From Saprospiraceae bacterium (lineage in GTDB: Bacteria > Bacteroidota > Bacteroidia > Chitinophagales > Saprospiraceae): 39,689 nt of DNA. The notes beneath the pieces were generated by a model. It did not search any database, was not told the origin of the DNA, and was given only the letters and a program-made list of their open reading frames with translations. Below, in pieces: positions 1 to 8,139 of this stretch; within the stretch, counting starts at the first letter, position 1; each line of letters opens with the position of its first letter. The DNA lies in assembly GCA_029212405.1 (NCBI GenBank), contig JARGNR010000007.1, forward strand, positions 1-39,689, given 5' to 3'. The position numbers were made by a program, and so were the translations under genes.

Positions 1-356
1 TAGTAATAGTAGTAATATGATTATATATAATCAATTACAAGACTAAAGGAAGTAAAACATCCCAGTTTATCATAAATAAAGAGATATTGCTTCTTTGGAA
101 TATCCCTTATTAATGGTTTGAATAACTAGACTCAACTCACCAACAGATGTTCAGAAAGTGGCTTTCTATCCGCAAATAATCTCTGTTCGGCTGCCATTGA
201 AAATCAACATACTGATTCTTTGGATTGTTGACCTGAAAACAACAATACGACCAACTTGGCAAGGATGAATTTCGAAATCTTTTGTGTTACAGATTTTGGA
301 GAAAAAGATGGTTCAACTTCTTCAAAAAAATGAGTAAACTGCCTTTTAGTACAGTG
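1..356. other. left-edge intergenic region
   Basis: No complete gene is visible downstream of the SGNH hydrolase. The minus strand holds a start-less open frame at about 137-286 (50 codons between stops) whose translation looks protein-like, with stretches such as QVNNPKNQYVDFQW. It may be a remnant of a gene, but it has no start codon and I recognise no family. No hairpin followed by a T-tract was found here. Confidence 0.4.
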
Positions 357-1046
357 TCACTTTACTACACTTTCAATTGCATTTCGCACGATTGGTTCCA
401 TGACTTGATACCCTTGTAGCGTTGGATGCACCTCATCTTCTGCATATTTTTTTGGCAAACCATTTCTTTCATCTGCCATAACTGAGAAAAAATCTACATA
501 ATGAAACCCATTTAGGCTAGCGTAATCCTTGATCATTCCATTCAAAGCAGGAATTTTTTCATTGGGTTTTAACCCAGGCCTCCATGGATAATCGTAGGCA
601 GGCAAAACAGAACAAAGCACCACTTTTATATTGTTAGCATCAGCTAATTCGGCCATACTTTTTATATTATCCAATATCATTTCCAACGTCATCGGGCCCG
701 TATTCCCTGCAATATCATTTGTACCTGCTAAGATCACAACAGATTGGGGATTCAAGTCGATTACATCTTGCCTAAATCGCACCAACATTTGAGGGGTGGT
801 TTGTCCGCTGATTCCTCGACCAACAAATGAATTCTCTCTAAAAAAATTGGGACGTAAATTTGCCCAAACCTCTGTGATAGAGTTACCCATAAACACAGCT
901 TTTGGCCCGTCTTTCATTATTTGTTTTACTAGTAGATTATCTTGCCCATACTTATCCAAATTTGCCCAATCTTGCCCATGAGTAACATTCAATAAGAGTA
1001 ATAGGAGGACTACCACACAAATACGAAGATTAGCGAAACGATGCAT
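357..1046 (-). CDS. secreted SGNH/GDSL-family hydrolase
   Basis: This is a probable extracytoplasmic esterase or acetylhydrolase of the SGNH fold, acting on an acylated carbohydrate, lipid or similar ester that cannot be named from sequence. I chose the ATG at 1046 because the longer frame begins with TTG; this gives 229 aa with a hydrophobic signal peptide ending near THG-QDW. All four SGNH blocks are visible: GNSIT with the nucleophile Ser at about residue 56, the block II Gly in GRGISGQTT (about 81), GTND with the oxyanion Asn (about 110), and DEVHP with catalytic Asp and His at about 204 and 207. The domain fills the mature protein, as in small platelet-activating-factor-acetylhydrolase-like SGNH enzymes. 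It lies 34 bases downstream of the membrane-protein gene on the same strand, so co-transcription is plausible. The family is secure; the substrate is unknown. Confidence 0.88.
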   Translation of the reverse strand: MHRFANLRICVVVLLLLLLNVTHGQDWANLDKYGQDNLLVKQIMKDGPKAVFMGNSITEVWANLRPNFFRENSFVGRGISGQTTPQMLVRFRQDVIDLNPQSVVILAGTNDIAGNTGPMTLEMILDNIKSMAELADANNIKVVLCSVLPAYDYPWRPGLKPNEKIPALNGMIKDYASLNGFHYVDFFSVMADERNGLPKKYAEDEVHPTLQGYQVMEPIVRNAIESVVK

Positions 1047-1080
1047 GCCGCGGAAATTTTGATTAAGAACCAATGTACAA

Positions 1081-2112
1081 CTATTTCTCAGATTTTACTT
1101 GATGAACCAATGACATGACTTGATTTTTGAACCGGTCTTTTTCGTCAATATGTAGCGCCAGTGTTGTGAACGTTTTCGTAATTCCATAAATACCTTTCAT
1201 CGTCTGGACTTCAGTACAGTGGATGACTACATTATGACTTTCTAATTCGCCCAGAATTGAAAACTTCCGAATTTCATCATTCCAATCGAGTTGCTTTCTA
1301 TTGAAATCTATAGATTCTATTTCGCTTAATTTGATCCTTGCTTCATTCAATATTCCATATCTCAAGATCAATTCATTATCACTCAACGTGATGGGTCTTT
1401 TGGACAGTGATCGAGCAAAGCCAAGCAGCTGAAATCCAGTATAAATACTCAAACCAGACAATATCCAAGCAGCCAAAACACTCCATCTTTCCACAAAAAT
1501 ATGTAGAGCAAATGTCTCTACAGCCACTATAAAAAGAAGAGCTCCAAATATTGAAGGTGTTCCACTTTTCTTATGGTATGTAAATTGATTTGCATGTAGT
1601 TTGGGGTGTTTCCAATTTAGAATGCCATAATATATAACAGATATTTCGCTAACTAATAACTCGGAGAGTCTACCTGGGAATAATTCCTTAGTGGTCTTAC
1701 TTACCACCGTATAAAAGTCAATATATTTTGTATCGTTAATTTTAAAGGTATCATACGCCTGTTTGGCTTTATAAACAATGAAGAGTAAGACAGAAATCTC
1801 AAGTATAGGTACTCCTATTTCTTTAAACAAATCAAGATAATAATGATGTTCTTCAGGAAGCATGACGTAACCACTAACCAGTCCAAGAATTGTAACGGGG
1901 ACAACCGTGGTGGTTGGAATATTGGTCCTTCGCACTATAAGGAAATACACTAATGGTATGGTAATCAATAAGTCAATAATTACATACGCAGACACTTCTG
2001 AAGAAACCTGTAAAAAGTAGGAAGAAGATAAAAATACAAGTATCGAAGCTAGTAATACAAAGGGTAAAATGAACCAAGTCGATGATATATTTTTTGAAGT
2101 AGCGGCAACCAT
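1081..2112 (-). CDS. polytopic membrane protein with PH-like C-terminal region
   Basis: I do not recognise a named family. The ATG at 2112 is preferred over the TTG two codons upstream, giving 343 aa. Hydrophobic segments lie at about residues 14-37, 41-60, 67-84, 90-115 and 190-233 (the last long enough for two helices), so roughly five or six membrane helices. The last 100 or so residues are soluble and alternate short beta-like stretches (LILRYGILNEARIKLSEIESIDF), which resembles the bacterial PH-like domains that follow membrane helices in many Bacteroidota proteins. It is followed closely by the SGNH hydrolase gene, so the two may form a two-gene unit. Function is unknown; a cell-envelope role is inference from topology only. 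Confidence 0.6.
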   Translation of the reverse strand: MVAATSKNISSTWFILPFVLLASILVFLSSSYFLQVSSEVSAYVIIDLLITIPLVYFLIVRRTNIPTTTVVPVTILGLVSGYVMLPEEHHYYLDLFKEIGVPILEISVLLFIVYKAKQAYDTFKINDTKYIDFYTVVSKTTKELFPGRLSELLVSEISVIYYGILNWKHPKLHANQFTYHKKSGTPSIFGALLFIVAVETFALHIFVERWSVLAAWILSGLSIYTGFQLLGFARSLSKRPITLSDNELILRYGILNEARIKLSEIESIDFNRKQLDWNDEIRKFSILGELESHNVVIHCTEVQTMKGIYGITKTFTTLALHIDEKDRFKNQVMSLVHQVKSEK

Positions 2113-2309
2113 AAGCAATGTAATTTATTTCTATAATTTAAACGAAAAAGAACCTATTAACGTTCTGTAAATATGGCAAAGAGTTTGGTTAATTTCAACT
2201 TTTACTAACATTGAATATATACTTATTTTGATAGGTGTTACGGAGCTATTGTAAAGTTACATCTTGACTCCTTCCCTTTAATTTTTTTATAACTTGCAAA
2301 GAAAAAAAT

Positions 2310-3224
2310 ATGGCATTGACTGAATTTTGGACGGGGTCCGAAAAATATTTATGTGACCGCGACTTGGCACAAGCGTTTCATATGGCAAGAGTGTTGGGTA
2401 TGCCTTTATTGATAGAAGGAGAGCCAGGAACAGGTAAAACCGAACTTCCGTTGCAATATGCTGCTGATAATAACCTAGAACTTTTTGTCTACCCTACTGG
2501 ATCGAAAAGTAACGTGGACCAATTCGTCGCTAAATTTGATCACGTCAAATATTTGAGGGATTCACAAATTGAAATATTAAATGCTCAAAGAAAAGAAGAA
2601 GGGTTGTCTACAAGATTGAGTACAGGAGGAAGAGACCCGGAAAAGCTGGAAGATTATGTAATAAAAGGCCCTGCAGCAAAAGCCTACAGTTCGCCAAACT
2701 CAGTTCTACTCATCGATGAAATTGATAAAGCTCCCAGAGAATTTCCCAATGATTTACTTTATTCTTTGAGTCATAGAAAATTCATCATGCCTGAATCGGG
2801 ACAAATTATTGAAGTTTCCGAAGAAAATATGCCTGCAATTGTCATTACTTCCAATCGAGAACAAGAACTTCCTACAGCGTTTAAAGGGAGATGTATCTAT
2901 CATTACATTCATTTTCCGGAAACGAATACAATGAGAGAAATCATTACTAAACATTATCCAAAAGTAGAAGACAAGATCGTAGATGTGGCGCTGGATATAT
3001 TTTATCAGTTGAGAAAAATTGGATTGGAGAGAGCACCCACAACTCGGGAGTTATTGAATTGGTTGAAATATGTAAAGAAGTTTTCTACTCAGGAAGCGGT
3101 AGATAAAATTTTAAAACTAGAAGGTATTGGAGCTTTAATTAAAACCCAAACCGATCTACAGCGAATTCAGAAAATGATTTTAAAAGACAAAGATGACTTT
3201 GGTCGTAGAAGTACTGCAAATTAA
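2310..3224 (+). CDS. MoxR-family AAA+ ATPase
   Basis: A 304-aa AAA+ ATPase of the MoxR group, chaperone-like enzymes that usually act with a VWA-domain partner to insert cofactors or remodel a target complex. Walker A is GEPGTGKT (37-44), Walker B LLIDEID (133-139), sensor 1 around ITSN (179-182), a probable arginine finger at R194, and sensor 2 in RAPTTREL (241-248). Length and motif spacing fit MoxR proteins. The next gene, 42 bases downstream on the same strand, encodes a VWA protein, the classic MoxR partner, so the two are almost certainly an operon. The start is the ATG after an A-rich leader. No carbon-monoxide dehydrogenase, methanol dehydrogenase or other usual MoxR substrate is nearby, so the client is unknown. 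Confidence 0.92.
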   Translation: MALTEFWTGSEKYLCDRDLAQAFHMARVLGMPLLIEGEPGTGKTELPLQYAADNNLELFVYPTGSKSNVDQFVAKFDHVKYLRDSQIEILNAQRKEEGLSTRLSTGGRDPEKLEDYVIKGPAAKAYSSPNSVLLIDEIDKAPREFPNDLLYSLSHRKFIMPESGQIIEVSEENMPAIVITSNREQELPTAFKGRCIYHYIHFPETNTMREIITKHYPKVEDKIVDVALDIFYQLRKIGLERAPTTRELLNWLKYVKKFSTQEAVDKILKLEGIGALIKTQTDLQRIQKMILKDKDDFGRRSTAN

Positions 3225-3266
3225 AACATCCAATTTCGATTAAACTTAAAACGAGAATTAACTCCA

Positions 3267-4586
3267 ATGTTTGAAGGATTACCAGAAAAATTAAAGTCGT
3301 ATGACCTGCCAGCCGATGTCCGCTTATTGCTCCTTCTCAGGAAAGCAATGGATCGAGGATTAGTTAAAACCTTGGGAGACATCTATAATGTGCTAAAAGG
3401 TATCGTGGTCAAAGATCCTAAAATGATGGGCCCTTTTACTAGAGCATATTATGACTATTTCCTCAATATTGATATTCAAAACGGAGATCGATTGAGTGAT
3501 GCGATTCGTAGATCGGAAACGTTCAAAAAGTGGAGAGACGATAATCTGGATCGGTTTGGGGACAATATCGACACCGAAGATTTGATTAATCACTTTTTAG
3601 ATGACGTCCACCTCACCACATACGATATCAAAGAAATTATATCTGGAAGAGACATTTGGGATAATGATGATCCATCACAAATCGATAGCCCTGATGGAGA
3701 TGGTCCACTTGGTGCTCAACGAAAGCATTTGGATCAAATGGCCGATTATTCTGATCTCACCCTGGAAGAATTACTTGAACGAATGAAGGAGGTAATGGAC
3801 CAACAAAACTCCAAACATTCTGGCGGTAGTCATTGGGTGGGTACAGGAGGTATTTCTCCCTATGGACATGGAGGTGCAGCAAAAGATGGATTGAGAGTAG
3901 GAGGAACAGGTGGTGGGAAAATGGCCCGAAAAGTCTTGAATGATCGTAAGTTTTTCCCAGTAGATATGGATTCCATTATCAATGATAACAATGTAGATGC
4001 TGCTCTCGCTTCCTTAAAAGGCATTATCGAAGAATCAGCTCATGATGAGTTGGACATCCCTGAGACGATTGATAAAGGACTGAAAAGAGGCGGACTTTTT
4101 ATGCCAGAAATGAAAAGTATTACCGATGAAAAGCTACAAGTTTTATTGCTGATAGATAACGGAGGTTACTCTATGGATCCATTTATTCGTATTGTTCAGA
4201 CTTTATTCCGTAAGATGAAAACTCGATTCGCCCACGATTTAGAGACCTACTATTTTCACAATACGATCTACGATTATATTTACACGGACGCACATCGATC
4301 CAAATATATCCCTATCAAAAAAATTCTCCAAAAAGATCCCAATTATAGAGTGTTTATCATTGGAGATGCGTCTATGGCTCCCTACGAACTCAACGCTACA
4401 AGCAGGAATACCTATAAAGAACTTGTAGCTAAATTTAAAAGAACAGTCTGGTTGAATCCTGAACCTCAGCGGTATTGGCACCACACATTCACCATACAAG
4501 TCATCAAAGAATTGATCGATATGTATCCACTAACTCCTCGAGGAATTGAAAAAGCAGTACAAGAAATGAATCGCAAACAAGCATAG
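3267..4586 (+). CDS. VWA-domain (CoxE-like) partner of MoxR ATPase
   Basis: A 439-aa cytoplasmic protein with no signal peptide or membrane segment. The N-terminal half is helical and acidic, followed by a Gly/His/Ser-rich linker (about 185-217) containing GGISPYGHGG and VGGTGGGK. The C-terminal half is a von Willebrand A-like domain starting at VLLLIDNGGYSM (about 292-303). The canonical MIDAS motif DxSxS is replaced here by DNGGYS: the first Asp (297) remains, but Gly and Tyr stand at the usual Ser positions, with a Ser shifted by one. GDASM at about 366-370 lies where later MIDAS-loop residues are expected. MoxR-VWA pairs are a well-known functional couple, so this is the likely adaptor that links the ATPase to its client. 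The gene ends three bases from the convergent SH3b gene. Fold call is good; client unknown. Confidence 0.8.
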   Translation: MFEGLPEKLKSYDLPADVRLLLLLRKAMDRGLVKTLGDIYNVLKGIVVKDPKMMGPFTRAYYDYFLNIDIQNGDRLSDAIRRSETFKKWRDDNLDRFGDNIDTEDLINHFLDDVHLTTYDIKEIISGRDIWDNDDPSQIDSPDGDGPLGAQRKHLDQMADYSDLTLEELLERMKEVMDQQNSKHSGGSHWVGTGGISPYGHGGAAKDGLRVGGTGGGKMARKVLNDRKFFPVDMDSIINDNNVDAALASLKGIIEESAHDELDIPETIDKGLKRGGLFMPEMKSITDEKLQVLLLIDNGGYSMDPFIRIVQTLFRKMKTRFAHDLETYYFHNTIYDYIYTDAHRSKYIPIKKILQKDPNYRVFIIGDASMAPYELNATSRNTYKELVAKFKRTVWLNPEPQRYWHHTFTIQVIKELIDMYPLTPRGIEKAVQEMNRKQA

Positions 4587-4589
4587 TCT

Positions 4590-5321
4590 TCAACAACTGC
4601 ATGACTCCATATAAATAATCTTACTTCCTTTTTTCACTAAAAATATGTTACATATTTGACCTTCTTCTATTAATTCTACTTCTTCTTTCCAATTTCGCAA
4701 TACCAAGGTAGTCTCGTCCTCAATATTCATAATTACAATTACCTCTTGAAAAGTATAGCCATCAAATTCGATCTCTGTTTGCCACCACACATTCCCTCTA
4801 CTTTCGATTTGTACCACGTTCCCTTCATATCTGTGCACAATCTCGTTCCACATCAACTCGCCCTCATTCGCATTGTAAAAAAAACTACTGTCTGTAGATT
4901 CTAGTGGCATATCAATCAACATCCAATTCTTTTCATTATTTGTGAGGTGAGGTTTAACCTTCAAAATATACTGATTTATCACAAACCCTTCTTTGCCGGT
5001 ATTGGTTTTTATCTGTATCCATTCTCCATACAATATCAGTGGACCAACGGTTTCATTTTCACTATAATAATAGTTGGTATCTACCTTCGACACAGCATAA
5101 ATATTGCACTTTTTTGCAGTCTTTCTAACTACTTCTATCGAATCCCCAAAATTTAATGTTGCTATAATTTCATAATTTGTTCCTGGACCCGACCGGACAT
5201 TCAACCCATCTCTAGCCCAAACATAATGGTGGTTTGTATTGTCCTGAACTAAAGTTGCTTGTGTTAAATTGGAATTCACTCCATAGGATAGTAAAAATAG
5301 AAAGGATAGTAAATAATTCAT
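4590..5321 (-). CDS. secreted SH3b-domain protein
   Basis: A 243-aa exported protein with an N-terminal signal peptide (MNYLLSFLFLLSYGVNS). A bacterial SH3 domain follows at about residues 31-105, with the typical opening WARDGLNVRSGPGTNYEIIATLNFGD and a later GEWIQIKTNTGKEGFVINQYI. SH3b domains usually bind peptidoglycan or other cell-wall ligands in the periplasm. The remaining 130 or so residues have no family I recognise; they alternate beta-like strands, and a CSC pair closes the protein. It is convergent with the MoxR-VWA pair and is not obviously part of an operon with the acetyltransferase gene 117 bases upstream. The role is uncertain beyond envelope localisation. Confidence 0.75.
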   Translation of the reverse strand: MNYLLSFLFLLSYGVNSNLTQATLVQDNTNHHYVWARDGLNVRSGPGTNYEIIATLNFGDSIEVVRKTAKKCNIYAVSKVDTNYYYSENETVGPLILYGEWIQIKTNTGKEGFVINQYILKVKPHLTNNEKNWMLIDMPLESTDSSFFYNANEGELMWNEIVHRYEGNVVQIESRGNVWWQTEIEFDGYTFQEVIVIMNIEDETTLVLRNWKEEVELIEEGQICNIFLVKKGSKIIYMESCSC

Positions 5322-5438
5322 AGGTAGTATTTTTTATTGTCTTTACCAATAGTACTACCAAATCAACTTTAAACATAAGCCGTTCTATTATCTGTCAACA
5401 CCAATCAATTATTCGCTCAACAATGCCTTTATGCAGAA

Positions 5439-6062
5439 TCAATCCTCTACGTCCTCCACCCTATTTCCGGTAAGATTCTTTACATTTTGAGTAATCCACT
5501 CAATACTTTTATCCCACCATTTAAGCTTTAACAGGCGATCTATCTCATCTTCTGAAAATCGTTTTCGAATCTCTTTTGCAGGATTTCCACCCACAATAGT
5601 ATATGGTTCAACATCTTTGGTGACGGTAGCATTGGTTGCAATAATGGCTCCATCCCCAATTTTTACACCGGCTAGAATTGTAGCATTGTACCCAATCCAA
5701 ACGTCATTCCCTATAATGGTATCTCCTTTTATAGGATAGGACTTTCCTTCCATGGCATCATCCCATCCATTTCCAAATATAGCAAATGGGTAAGCTGAAA
5801 CAGACTTTGATAAATGATTGGCTCCGTTCATAATGAAGGTAACATTAGAAGCGATCATACAAAACTTGCCAATGACTAATTTGTCACCAGTGAAGTCAAA
5901 GAGATATCTTACATTTTTCTCAAAATTTGACACATCCTCAAAATCATCATAATAGGTATAATCCCCTACAATTATGTTTGGATTTGAAATCACATTCTTA
6001 AGAAAACATAGTCGGTTATAATTCTTTAGAGGAAAAGCACTCTCTTTATCAGGACCATTCAT
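5439..6062 (-). CDS. Vat/CatB-like hexapeptide O-acetyltransferase
   Basis: A 207-aa left-handed beta-helix acetyltransferase of the xenobiotic acyltransferase group, which transfers acetyl from acetyl-CoA to hydroxyls of streptogramin A or chloramphenicol-type acceptors. Features shared with Vat enzymes include the early [26 protein letters not shown] with the catalytic His at about 83, [10 protein letters not shown], the hexapeptide-rich [41 protein letters not shown], and the C-terminal [12 protein letters not shown] with a final [10 protein letters not shown] helix. Length matches Vat proteins. The gene is monocistronic, with a TAnnTTTG box on its upstream side (6084-6091). There are no mobile-element signs, so this looks like a chromosomal family member; actual antibiotic activity is not shown by sequence. 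Confidence 0.87.
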   Translation of the reverse strand: MNGPDKESAFPLKNYNRLCFLKNVISNPNIIVGDYTYYDDFEDVSNFEKNVRYLFDFTGDKLVIGKFCMIASNVTFIMNGANHLSKSVSAYPFAIFGNGWDDAMEGKSYPIKGDTIIGNDVWIGYNATILAGVKIGDGAIIATNATVTKDVEPYTIVGGNPAKEIRKRFSEDEIDRLLKLKWWDKSIEWITQNVKNLTGNRVEDVED

Positions 6063-6083
6063 TTTGTTTGTTTTAATAGATTA

Positions 6084-6091
6084 CAAATTTA
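6084..6091 (-). promoter_or_regulatory. putative -7 box of acetyltransferase gene
   Basis: Read on the minus strand this is TAAATTTG, an exact match to the Bacteroidota -7 consensus TAnnTTTG, 22 bases before the ATG at 6062. No clear -33 TTG lies 19-21 bases upstream, so the call rests on the -7 box and position. Confidence 0.4.
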
Positions 6092-6185
6092 CTTTTTACT
6101 TTACGTTTGAATTATTACTCGTCAAAATAACTCAAAACAAAATAAAGACTCTCATGTTACGATATTTGTAACTATACTTTGATCC

Positions 6186-6572
6186 ATGCATCCATTTAGG
6201 GCATACATTTCTTTATTTGTTTCTATTTCTGATCAAGAGTGGTCGATGATTCATCCTCATATACATCATAAAATTATTCAATCAGATCGAGTCATTCTGA
6301 AGCCAGGAAGTCAGTGTGCTCATCTCTACTTTCTAGAATGCGGAAAAGTTCGATATTTTAAAAACGAAATTGCTTCAAGTGTTACTCTCCTAGAAAAACA
6401 ACCTCCATCAATATTTTCTTCTATCGAAAGTTTTGCGCACAATACCCCATCGAATTTTGGAATTCAAGCAATAGAAGAATCATCAATTTGGATAGTCACC
6501 AAAGAAAGTGCGAGCCAGTTGTTGGGGTTACCGGCATGGAAACAATTTTTGAGTTCTGTTCCGCAAATCTAA
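6186..6572 (+). CDS. Crp/Fnr-type cyclic-nucleotide-binding-fold protein lacking HTH
   Basis: A 128-aa protein resembling the N-terminal sensor half of Bacteroidota Crp/Fnr regulators: VILKPGSQCAHLYFLECGKVRYFKN is the characteristic beta-barrel opening, and AIEESSIWIVTKESASQLL matches the end of the barrel before the dimer helix. Ordinary members are about 190 aa with a C-terminal winged helix-turn-helix. Here the frame stops after a short helix (LPAWKQFLSSVPQI), and I see no HTH remnant in the 88 bases before the next gene. It may be a stand-alone ligand-binding or protein-interaction module, or a decayed regulator. It precedes the YfcC-like transporter and argE in the same orientation. Confidence 0.7.
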   Translation: MHPFRAYISLFVSISDQEWSMIHPHIHHKIIQSDRVILKPGSQCAHLYFLECGKVRYFKNEIASSVTLLEKQPPSIFSSIESFAHNTPSNFGIQAIEESSIWIVTKESASQLLGLPAWKQFLSSVPQI

Positions 6573-6660
6573 AATGAGATAGCGTACCGATTCCTACTGA
6601 AAATATTTAAAATACCTTTTCTGTAAAGGTGTCTGCCATTAACTTTATTATATTTAGCCA

Positions 6661-8070
6661 ATGCAAGATAATTCAGAACCATCGAAGGCTAAAAAGTGGT
6701 ACGAGCGCATTCCACATGCAATCACTATTCTTTTTGGCATAATAGTCTTTGTCACCGTCCTAACTTACCTTATTCCTGCCGGAACATTTGAAAGAACTTT
6801 AGTGGATGGAAGACAGCGAGTTATTCCAGGCTCTTATAAAGTAATAGATTCTACTCCTGTAAACTTATTGAGTATGTTTAAAGCAATACCCTTAGGCTTC
6901 AAAGCAGCGATAGAAATCATTTTCATCGTACTAGCAGGTGGAATTATGTTTGGAATCATGGAAAAATCAAAGGCGGTTGAAAATGCCATCGGTACATTGG
7001 TGAATTCATTGGGAGTCCGAAAAAGATTTACAATAGTGATCCTAATGACCTTTGTTTATGGTCTACTTGGGGTAGCCGTAGGATATGAAAATAATATTGC
7101 GATGGTACCCATTGCGGCTGTACTTAGTTTGGCTTTAGGTGGTGATTTAATCTTAGCTGCTGGAATATCAGTGGGTGCAATGACAATAGGTTTTGGTCTT
7201 TCTCCAATAAACCCATACACGGTTGGTACTGGTCATAAAATAGCAGGTTTGACTATGTTTTCAGGGGCTATTTTACGAAGTATACTCTGTTTTATTGGCC
7301 TCAGTATAATGGCATATTATAATGTGCGCTATTTCAAAAAGATCATTTCCAATAAAAATAAAAGCTTGAGCCAAGGATTAGATACAGAAGGTTTGAAACT
7401 ATCCAAACCCCTGAAAGAATATTCCATGTCCACACAAAATAATTTAGTCATTCTAACCTTTTTGGTGGGACTAGGAGTTATTCTTTTTGGAGTATTTAAT
7501 TATGAATGGAAAATCAATGAATTATCTGCTGTATTCTTAATGATTGCATTGGTTTGTGGTATAATAGCTAAAATGAGTCCAAATACTTTTTCCGAGCACG
7601 TTTTAACTTCCGTATCCTATGTTGCTCCAGGTGCTTTCATGGTAGGATTTGCAACTACCATCAAGGTTTTAATGGAAATGGGGAATATTGGAGACACCAT
7701 TTCTCACAACTTAGCAGAATTGCTACAAGGATTGCCCTTATATGCATCAGCTATTTCTATGTCTGTTGCTCAGTGTGTGATTAATTTATTTATTCCTTCT
7801 GGAAGCGGTCAAGCGTTGGCCACTTTACCCGTAATGCTTCCACTGGGAGAAGTTTTAGGATTGACAAGTCAAACCACGATCTTAGCGTTTCAAATTGGAG
7901 ATGGGGTCACCAATCTAGTAAATCCAACATTAGGAGGATTAATTGCCATGCTAAGTATGTGTAGGGTTCCATTGGATCGGTGGATTCGGTTTATTTTCCC
8001 GGTAGTAGGAATGATTCTTATTATCTCTTGGATATTTTTATTGTTGGCTGTTTCAATAGGATACAGTTAG
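6661..8070 (+). CDS. YfcC-family membrane transporter
   Basis: A 469-aa polytopic inner-membrane carrier of the YfcC/DcuC-like ion-transporter superfamily, predicted to move small carboxylates, amino acids or dipeptides. The N-terminus has the family hallmark IPHAITILFGIIVFVTVLTYLIPAGTFER, a membrane helix followed by IPAGxF. Further on are GGIMFGIMEKSKAVENAI, the GxGxSPINPYTVG loop and VINLFIPSGSGQALATLPVMLPLG, a typical re-entrant or substrate-binding segment, then DGVTNLVNPTLGGLIAML. About 11-12 helices are visible and the length is normal. A separate TAnnTTTG box lies between this gene and argE, but the shared strand and short gap allow read-through. Pairing with a deacetylase suggests import of an acylated amino acid or peptide; that is inference. 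Confidence 0.85.
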   Translation: MQDNSEPSKAKKWYERIPHAITILFGIIVFVTVLTYLIPAGTFERTLVDGRQRVIPGSYKVIDSTPVNLLSMFKAIPLGFKAAIEIIFIVLAGGIMFGIMEKSKAVENAIGTLVNSLGVRKRFTIVILMTFVYGLLGVAVGYENNIAMVPIAAVLSLALGGDLILAAGISVGAMTIGFGLSPINPYTVGTGHKIAGLTMFSGAILRSILCFIGLSIMAYYNVRYFKKIISNKNKSLSQGLDTEGLKLSKPLKEYSMSTQNNLVILTFLVGLGVILFGVFNYEWKINELSAVFLMIALVCGIIAKMSPNTFSEHVLTSVSYVAPGAFMVGFATTIKVLMEMGNIGDTISHNLAELLQGLPLYASAISMSVAQCVINLFIPSGSGQALATLPVMLPLGEVLGLTSQTTILAFQIGDGVTNLVNPTLGGLIAMLSMCRVPLDRWIRFIFPVVGMILIISWIFLLLAVSIGYS

Positions 8071-8094
8071 AATGATCTTTTCACTAAAAAAATC

Positions 8095-8102
8095 TAGCTT
8101 TG
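8095..8102 (+). promoter_or_regulatory. putative -7 box of argE
   Basis: TAGCTTTG matches the Bacteroidota -7 consensus TAnnTTTG exactly and lies 37 bases before the argE ATG, giving a short leader. A T-rich stretch sits upstream, but no clean -33 TTG is seen. Confidence 0.45.
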
Positions 8103-8139
8103 TTAACTTGCAAGGCATAGAATATACGAAACAACATTT

